Below, one piece after another: positions 59,165-64,000 of a stretch of DNA of 64,000 nt (positions are counted from its first letter, which is position 1; each line of letters starts with the position of its first letter). The stretch comes from Thaumasiovibrio sp047250365 (GTDB lineage: Bacteria > Pseudomonadota > Gammaproteobacteria > Enterobacterales > Vibrionaceae). Under the pieces are notes generated by a model that was not told the DNA's origin, made no database searches, and saw nothing but the letters and a program-made list of their open reading frames with translations. The position numbers and the translations under genes are program-made. The DNA lies in the NCBI RefSeq assembly GCF_047250365.1, contig NZ_JBLBVL010000021.1, forward strand, positions 1 to 64,000, given 5' to 3'.

Positions 59165-60643
59165 TTATGCTTCTGCTTCTTGTACTTCTGCTGCTGTTTC
59201 TTCTTCTGGCTCACCAATACCTTTGTACTTAGTGATCATCAGTGTGATAACAGAGCCAGCAACAACAATACCTGCAACCGTTGAGATAGCCATTGGAAGC
59301 CCAAAGCCTAGCTGGCTGTTGTTTAGGATGAAGGTTGTAACAACCGCACTCATAAACATGGCTGGAATTGAAGTGATCCAGTGCAGTTTGTTGTGGCGTA
59401 GTAGGTATGCTGAAGCAGTCCATAGCATCATCACGGCAGTGAGCTGGTTAGCAAAACCGAAGTAGCGCCAGATGATGTTGAAATCGATTTGCGTCAGGAT
59501 GGCACCAATTGCGAACAATGGCGCAGCAATAATTAGACGATTCTTAATCTGTGTCTGACCCATGTTGAAGTATTCTGCCAAGATTAGGCGGCTAGAGCGG
59601 AACGCCGTGTCACCTGATGTGATAGGTAGAATTACCACACCAAGGAAAGCAATAATACCACCGAAGACACCAAGAAGGCCGAATGATGCGCCATAGACCA
59701 CGTTACCAGGACCACCAGCAGCAACAGCTTCAGATAGTGAACCCATGTCACCAAAGAAAGTCAAAGCAATCGTACACCAGATCAATGCAATAACACCTTC
59801 ACCAATCATTGCACCATAGAAAACAAAGCGACCGTTCTTTTCATTTTCCATGCAGCGTGCCATCAGTGGAGACTGCGTTGCGTGGAAACCTGAAATCGCG
59901 CCACAAGCGATAGTGATAAACAGTGCTGGCCATAGTGGCATACCGTTAGGGTTCAGGTTGGTGAAGAAATCTGATGCCGTGAAGCCACCAAGAATGGTGT
60001 AATCGCCAGAGAACATGATAGCGCCCAGTAGACCAACAGACATAAAGATAAGCAGCGCACCAAAGAATGGGTAGAAACGGCCAATGATCTTATCAACAGG
60101 AACAATGGTTGCTACCACATAGTAAGTGAAGATAATCGCGACCATGGTGCCCATTGATACCGTTGCCGAGCTCTGCTCATTAACCAGGTTAGTAATCATA
60201 CCAGCTGGAGCAGAAACGAAAACGACGCCGACAAGGACTAACAGCACAAGTGCAAAAATGTTCATAAAGTGTTTCGCGCCGTTGCCTAAATAGCGTCCTG
60301 TCAGGGTTGGTACAGATGCACCGCCATTACGTACAGACAACATGCCAGAGAAGTAGTCGTGCGTTGCACCTGCAAAGATACAACCAAATACGATCCAAAG
60401 CATGGCGGCAGGACCGTATAGGGCACCTAGAATAGGGCCGAAGATTGGGCCAACCCCTGCAATGTTTAGAAGTTGCACCAAGTAAACTTTTTTGTTCGAC
60501 ATTGGTACATAGTCAACACCATCGGTTTTGGTGTAGGCCGGTGTTTTACGGTTTTCATTAATACCAAATACTCGCTCAACGAAGCTACCATAAATAAAGT
60601 AGCCACCGATGAGTGCAGCAACACAGAGTAGGAACCAAGTCAT
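59165..60643 (-). CDS. CstA/BtsT-family transporter (probable pyruvate or peptide uptake)
   Basis: The 492-residue inner-membrane protein has many hydrophobic helices and the CstA family motifs LLNIAGVGPIFGPILGALYGP, GATHDYFSGMLSVRNGG, ISGFHATQSPLMARCMENE and GDTAFRSSRLILAE. It is the short form (492 versus about 700 residues in E. coli CstA/BtsT). Family members import pyruvate or peptides by proton symport. It lies directly downstream of a BtsS/BtsR-type two-component pair, and three BtsR-like boxes stand about 90-140 bases before its start, so a BtsT-like pyruvate transporter is the best reading. AAGGAAAG precedes the ATG. Confidence 0.88.
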   Translation of the reverse strand: MTWFLLCVAALIGGYFIYGSFVERVFGINENRKTPAYTKTDGVDYVPMSNKKVYLVQLLNIAGVGPIFGPILGALYGPAAMLWIVFGCIFAGATHDYFSGMLSVRNGGASVPTLTGRYLGNGAKHFMNIFALVLLVLVGVVFVSAPAGMITNLVNEQSSATVSMGTMVAIIFTYYVVATIVPVDKIIGRFYPFFGALLIFMSVGLLGAIMFSGDYTILGGFTASDFFTNLNPNGMPLWPALFITIACGAISGFHATQSPLMARCMENEKNGRFVFYGAMIGEGVIALIWCTIALTFFGDMGSLSEAVAAGGPGNVVYGASFGLLGVFGGIIAFLGVVILPITSGDTAFRSSRLILAEYFNMGQTQIKNRLIIAAPLFAIGAILTQIDFNIIWRYFGFANQLTAVMMLWTASAYLLRHNKLHWITSIPAMFMSAVVTTFILNNSQLGFGLPMAISTVAGIVVAGSVITLMITKYKGIGEPEEETAAEVQEAEA

Positions 60644-60733
60644 TGCGCTTTCCTTTTAAACATTTCAAGAGTTAATTACTAATACTAACTAGCATAATAC
60701 CTCGAAAATCTCGAAAAACAGCCAAGGAATAGC

Positions 60734-60781
60734 CGAGTGGTCGGATAGTGATGTGAGTGGTTGATATAGCTATTAAGCGGT
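60734..60781 (-). promoter_or_regulatory. three phased BtsR-like boxes upstream of the transporter gene
   Basis: Read on the minus strand, ACCGCTTA (60781-60774), ACCACTCA (60761-60754) and ACCACTCG (60741-60734) are direct repeats with exactly 20-bp period (12-bp spacers). This resembles the BtsR/YehT recognition element as I recall it, two ACC[G/A]CT[C/T]A copies about 13 bp apart. A TATTAT/TATGCT -10-like region lies about 50 bases downstream. Confidence 0.7.
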
Positions 60782-60864
60782 TCAGGCGTGATTAAGGATG
60801 TGATGCAGCTCAAAATATACGGGCATCAGCAGGTGAACTTGCCGATACCCATAAACTAGCAGGG

Positions 60865-61578
60865 TTAGTGATGAAGGCCGAGTAAGTCTTTTAGTGGCTT
60901 TAGATAACGCCGACTAATTGGGATTTGATGATCTGAAGAGGTGATCGCTTCAGCAAGCCCATTTTCCAGTAGGCGTATTTCGCAAATTTGACGTGGGTTG
61001 ATAAGGTACTGGCGGTGGCACCGAAAGAGTGGTGTTTTGTCTTCTAAGGTTTTTAAGCTCAGTTGCGTTATGCACTGTTGCGTGGCGGTATGGATAGAGA
61101 TCCCCCCCACACTGCTACTTGCAAATTCAATATCCTGGGTCGGGACAATAATTATTCGGTTGTGTCCGCTGCAGGGGATTTGCTCAAGCGTTTCTTGAGT
61201 TAGTGCCGATAGATCTTGTGCGACACTGCGTTTTAATTTGGTGATGGTTTTCATCAAACGTTGTTGATCAACGGGCTTTAGCAAGTAGTCAAACGCATTC
61301 TCTTCAAAGGCACGAAGGGCGAATTCATCATAGGCTGTGACAAAAACGACTTTTGGCATGTTGTTTGGGTCCATCATGCTTAACAATTCAATGCCAGTGA
61401 CTTGTGGCATTTGAATATCCAAGAAAACCACATCAGGCTTGGTTTTATGGATGGTTTTTAACGCTTCGATGGCATTACTGCATTGTGCAATGACCTCGAC
61501 TTGATCAGTTGCATTTAAAAGATCAATTAGCTCTTCTCGGGCAAATAGTTCGTCATCAACAACAATGGCAGAAATCAT
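60865..61578 (-). CDS. btsR: LytTR-family response regulator, BtsR-like
   Basis: The 237-residue protein has a receiver domain (about 1-115; IVVDDELFAREEL, phospho-acceptor Asp54 in VVFLDIQMPQ, Lys in LLKPVD). A C-terminal LytTR DNA-binding domain covers about 135-235 (ISIHTATQQCITQLSLKTLEDKTPLFRCHRQYLIN, IPISRRYLKPLKDLL). The start at 61578 overlaps the btsS stop (ATGA), so translation is coupled. It should activate the CstA/BtsT-like gene 221 bases downstream through the phased boxes. Confidence 0.9.
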   Translation of the reverse strand: MISAIVVDDELFAREELIDLLNATDQVEVIAQCSNAIEALKTIHKTKPDVVFLDIQMPQVTGIELLSMMDPNNMPKVVFVTAYDEFALRAFEENAFDYLLKPVDQQRLMKTITKLKRSVAQDLSALTQETLEQIPCSGHNRIIIVPTQDIEFASSSVGGISIHTATQQCITQLSLKTLEDKTPLFRCHRQYLINPRQICEIRLLENGLAEAITSSDHQIPISRRYLKPLKDLLGLHH

Positions 61579-63260
61579 AATGTTGGTCTCACGGAATGGG
61601 GAAGTAATACAGAAGCCCTTGTCCACTGATGTGGCTGGCAACTCATTGTTAAGCCGTACTCATCACCGAATAAGTTCTTAATACGTTTGTCGACAATCCT
61701 TGTTCCTAAGCCTGCGGTATTCCATGGTTGATCTTTATAGTTTCCAGCATTGTCCTCGACTTGAAGTAGTACACCTTCTGCTGTTATACAGGCCAATATG
61801 TCAACTTTACCATTTTCCAATAGGTGTGCGGTACCATGTTTAATCGCATTTTCGACCAGCGGCTGTAAGGTAAAAGTGGGGATAACCATATTTTCTAAAC
61901 GCGGGTCAATCTCCATATTGAGCGATAGGCGATCAGAAAAGCGCGCTAGCTCTATTTTCATATAGGATTGAACATGTTCAAGTTCTTCTTTTAATGTAAT
62001 GGTATCGTGGTTTTGCTTCAGGTTTCGGCGAAAAAACTGCGATAGATGTTGGATAAGGTCGCGGGCTCTATCGGGATCTCTGCGCACAATGGCACTGATC
62101 GTGTTGAGTGCATTAAAAAGAAAGTGCGGGTTAACTTGGGCCTGTAACAGTTTTAGTTCCGCTTTGGTTAATAACGACTGTTGGCGGATATAGCGGCTGG
62201 TCAGAATTTGGTTCGAGAGCAGTTTTGCAATGCCTTCTCCCAAGGTCAGGTTAATCGTGGAAAAGAGCTTATGCTTTGGCTCATACAGTTTTATTGTACC
62301 AATAACCTCATCTTCACCACTTTTAAGCGGGATGACCAGTGAACTGCCTAGTTTGCAGTTAGGGTCTATTGAGCAGCGGTAAGGCTCTTCATAGCCATCC
62401 GCATAGATCAATTCAGCACCAACAATTGCCCGTTGAGTACAACCGGATGAGATGGGCGTGCCGGGTAGGTGATGATCGGCGCCAATACCGATGAAGGCGA
62501 GAATTTTCTCTTTATCCGTGATAGAAACGGCACCAACGCCAGTTTCTTCATAAATGATCTGGGCAATATGAGCGGCACTTTTTTTGTTAAACCCGCTACT
62601 GAAAACGCCGACACTGCGTTGCGCGATTTTTAGTGCTCGGCTAGTAAAAGCGGTGGAGTATTTTTCGTAAATGGCTTTCCTATCGAGAATAATGCTCATA
62701 AACAGCGCCGCACCAATTGAGTTGGCGATGATCATTGGCATCGCAATGGCACTGACAAGCGCATAAGACTTTTCAAATGGTTGTGCAATGAGCAGTATTA
62801 ATAGCATCTGACAAATCTCAGCAGCTAACGTAATGCACAGGACAATACTGGGTTTGAAAATATCCTCTACGCGGCCTTTCTTAGCTAAATAGAGGTGCAT
62901 AAATCCACCCATTAACCCTTCAACGGTAGTTGATACTGCGCAGGCTAAATCGGTAAACCCGCCCATTGAATAGCGATGAAGGCCACCAGTGAGGCCGACA
63001 GCAAATCCAACCAGTGGTCCGCCAAGCATCCCACCCATTACCGCGCCAATGGCACGCGTATTAGCAATCGCATCTTGTATCTGTAATCCGAAGTAGGTGC
63101 CAAGAATACAAAACAAAGAGAACAAGATATAGCAAGTAAGGCGCTGTGAAATATTGCCAGAGACACTCATCAATGGCATGAAAAGCGGGGTTTTGCTAAG
63201 CAAATAGGCAATAACGAGATAGACACTGAGCTGCTGTAGCAATGAAAAAATTAAGTCCAT
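61575..63260 (-). CDS. btsS: LytS-type sensor histidine kinase, BtsS-like
   Basis: The 561-residue protein has a five-helix 5TMR-LYT sensor domain (about 1-195), a GAF domain (about 215-355), a His_kinase domain with His379 in QAQVNPHFLFNALNT and a HATPase domain (PLVENAIKHGTAHLLENG, then GLGTRIVDKRIKNLFG). In E. coli BtsS binds extracellular pyruvate with high affinity; the same role is inferred here from the neighbouring transporter. It is the first gene of btsS-btsR and divergent from aroF. Confidence 0.9.
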   Translation of the reverse strand: MDLIFSLLQQLSVYLVIAYLLSKTPLFMPLMSVSGNISQRLTCYILFSLFCILGTYFGLQIQDAIANTRAIGAVMGGMLGGPLVGFAVGLTGGLHRYSMGGFTDLACAVSTTVEGLMGGFMHLYLAKKGRVEDIFKPSIVLCITLAAEICQMLLILLIAQPFEKSYALVSAIAMPMIIANSIGAALFMSIILDRKAIYEKYSTAFTSRALKIAQRSVGVFSSGFNKKSAAHIAQIIYEETGVGAVSITDKEKILAFIGIGADHHLPGTPISSGCTQRAIVGAELIYADGYEEPYRCSIDPNCKLGSSLVIPLKSGEDEVIGTIKLYEPKHKLFSTINLTLGEGIAKLLSNQILTSRYIRQQSLLTKAELKLLQAQVNPHFLFNALNTISAIVRRDPDRARDLIQHLSQFFRRNLKQNHDTITLKEELEHVQSYMKIELARFSDRLSLNMEIDPRLENMVIPTFTLQPLVENAIKHGTAHLLENGKVDILACITAEGVLLQVEDNAGNYKDQPWNTAGLGTRIVDKRIKNLFGDEYGLTMSCQPHQWTRASVLLPHSVRPTL

Positions 63261-63332
63261 AACAGAACCTGAAGGAGGAGATTGATCTTAGTATGATACT
63301 TAGCTGGTTAGGTGGAGTAAAAAAGAAATGAG

Positions 63333-63350
63333 TGTAAATTAATTTTTACG
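63333..63350. promoter_or_regulatory. TyrR box upstream of aroF
   Basis: TGTAAA-N6-TTTACG differs from the TGTAAA-N6-TTTACA TyrR consensus by one base and lies 107 bases before the aroF start. It suggests tyrosine-dependent repression of aroF. A weaker candidate TGTTTA-N6-ATACAA is nearer the gene. Confidence 0.75.
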
Positions 63351-63456
63351 ACTGGACTATTTTATTTACGCGTAGTTGCAATGGCAGGGGAAGACCTGCT
63401 AAGGTGTTGGATATGTTTACGTTATATACAAAACGCGCGGCTTAAAAGGAAGTAAC

Positions 63457-64000
63457 ATGCAAAAAGATTTACTTAACAACGTCCATATCAGTGATGAGCA
63501 GGTGCTTATCACCCCACAGCAATTAAAAGAGAAACTGCCATTGGGCGAGGCTGGTCATCGTTTTGTTTGTCAGTCGCGAAAAGAGATCGCCAATATTATT
63601 CATAAGCGTGATCACCGTTTGCTGGTGGTCTGTGGTCCGTGTTCTATTCATGATATCGATGCGGCGAAAGCGTATGCTAAAAAACTAAAAGCGCTATCGG
63701 AGCAGTTAAAGGACCAACTGTATATCGTGATGCGCGTTTATTTCGAAAAGCCTCGAACCACGGTGGGGTGGAAAGGGCTAATTAACGATCCACATTTGGA
63801 CGGTAGCTTTGAGATCGAAGAGGGGCTGCATATTGCCCGCCAGTTATTGCTCGACCTAACCGAGATGGAGATCCCTTTGGCGACAGAGGCTCTCGACCCG
63901 ATTAGTCCGCAATATTTAGGTGATGTATTTAGTTGGGCCGCGATTGGAGCGCGTACAACTGAGTCACAAACTCACCGTGAAATGGCCAGTGGCCTTTCCA
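63457..64000 (+). CDS. aroF: 3-deoxy-7-phosphoheptulonate synthase, AroF type (partial, 3' end outside window)
   Basis: The first 181 codons are present and the reading frame runs off the window. The sequence starts MQKDLLNNVHISDEQVLITP and contains LLVVCGPCSIHD, VMRVYFEKPRTTVGWKGLIND, EIPLATEALDP and GARTTESQTHREMASGLS. It is very close to E. coli AroF, the tyrosine-inhibited isozyme. It condenses PEP and erythrose 4-phosphate, the first step of the shikimate pathway. AAGGA lies 6 bases before the ATG. A TyrR box upstream supports the AroF assignment. Confidence 0.93.
   Translation, partial: MQKDLLNNVHISDEQVLITPQQLKEKLPLGEAGHRFVCQSRKEIANIIHKRDHRLLVVCGPCSIHDIDAAKAYAKKLKALSEQLKDQLYIVMRVYFEKPRTTVGWKGLINDPHLDGSFEIEEGLHIARQLLLDLTEMEIPLATEALDPISPQYLGDVFSWAAIGARTTESQTHREMASGLS

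Noticed and set aside
1..64000. CRISPR arrays, insertion sequences, integrons
   Set aside because: No regularly spaced direct repeats of 20-40 bp, transposase-like reading frames or terminal inverted repeats were seen on either strand.

Overview
The window looks like part of the main chromosome of a marine gammaproteobacterium of the Vibrionaceae (Vibrio, Photobacterium, Grimontia or a close relative). The evidence is the backbone gene order dapD-yebG-recC-recB-recD-argA-mltA-tcdA-csdE-csdA-gcvB/gcvA-DUF423-rlmM-xni-ppnN-syd-queF-yqcC-truC, followed by a short CstA-family transporter, a LytS/LytTR pair and aroF. Families such as DUF2850, DUF2789, DUF3301 and DUF3549 point the same way. Genus and species cannot be decided from the sequence alone. 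No insertion sequence, integrase, prophage or CRISPR array was seen.

Region by region. (1) 1-220: two damaged tRNA-Asp-like genes with a duplicated trailer, probably the tail of an rRNA/tRNA operon lying outside the window. (2) 408-14479: a mannoside/N-glycan-type sugar locus. It holds beta-mannosidase GH2, a porin, an RpiR regulator, a ROK kinase, an AraC regulator, a fructose/mannosylglycerate-type PTS permease, a GH38 alpha-mannosidase and a GH20 beta-N-acetylhexosaminidase. The three glycosidases lack signal peptides, so breakdown should occur in the cytoplasm after import. Four TGAAA-N4-T(T/A)(T/A)CA-type palindromes mark the rpiR promoter and the araC/PTS divergent promoter. (3) 14800-28018: an EmrD-like efflux pump, a DUF2799 lipoprotein, dapD, LexA-boxed yebG, a Tag-like glycosylase, and recC-recB-recD. 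(4) 28149-38078: a compact run of nine same-strand genes placed between recD and argA, which are close together in E. coli. It encodes a small membrane-anchored protein, a MltC-like lytic transglycosylase, two secreted LPP20/FlgT-like proteins, three lipoproteins (one CsgG/FlgT-like, one LPP20), a YbdG-like mechanosensitive channel and a two-part outer-membrane protein. A 22-bp perfect inverted repeat stands in front. This is the best candidate here for an undescribed envelope system. (5) 38114-49013: argA (with an ARG box), DUF2850, mltA, tcdA, csdE/csdA, the GcvB small RNA divergent from gcvA, DUF423, rlmM, xni and ppnN. (6) 49202-58887: a diguanylate cyclase, a TPR protein with a degenerate GGDEF domain, queF, syd, a zinc-ribbon protein, several small conserved proteins of unknown function, yqcC and truC. 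(7) 59165-64000: a BtsT/CstA-type transporter with three evenly phased BtsR-like boxes upstream, the BtsR/BtsS pair, and the 5' part of aroF with a TyrR box.

How the parts fit. The sugar locus reads as a complete uptake-and-cleavage route: porin, PTS permease, alpha-mannosidase, beta-mannosidase, beta-hexosaminidase, ROK kinase. The btsS-btsR-btsT set reads as a self-contained pyruvate-sensing and uptake circuit. The nine-gene envelope cluster resembles the FlgO/FlgP/FlgT parts list of the Vibrio flagellar outer rings, but sits away from any flagellar gene and carries its own peptidoglycan lytic enzyme, channel and outer-membrane protein. All family calls come from reading the translations. 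No database search was possible.
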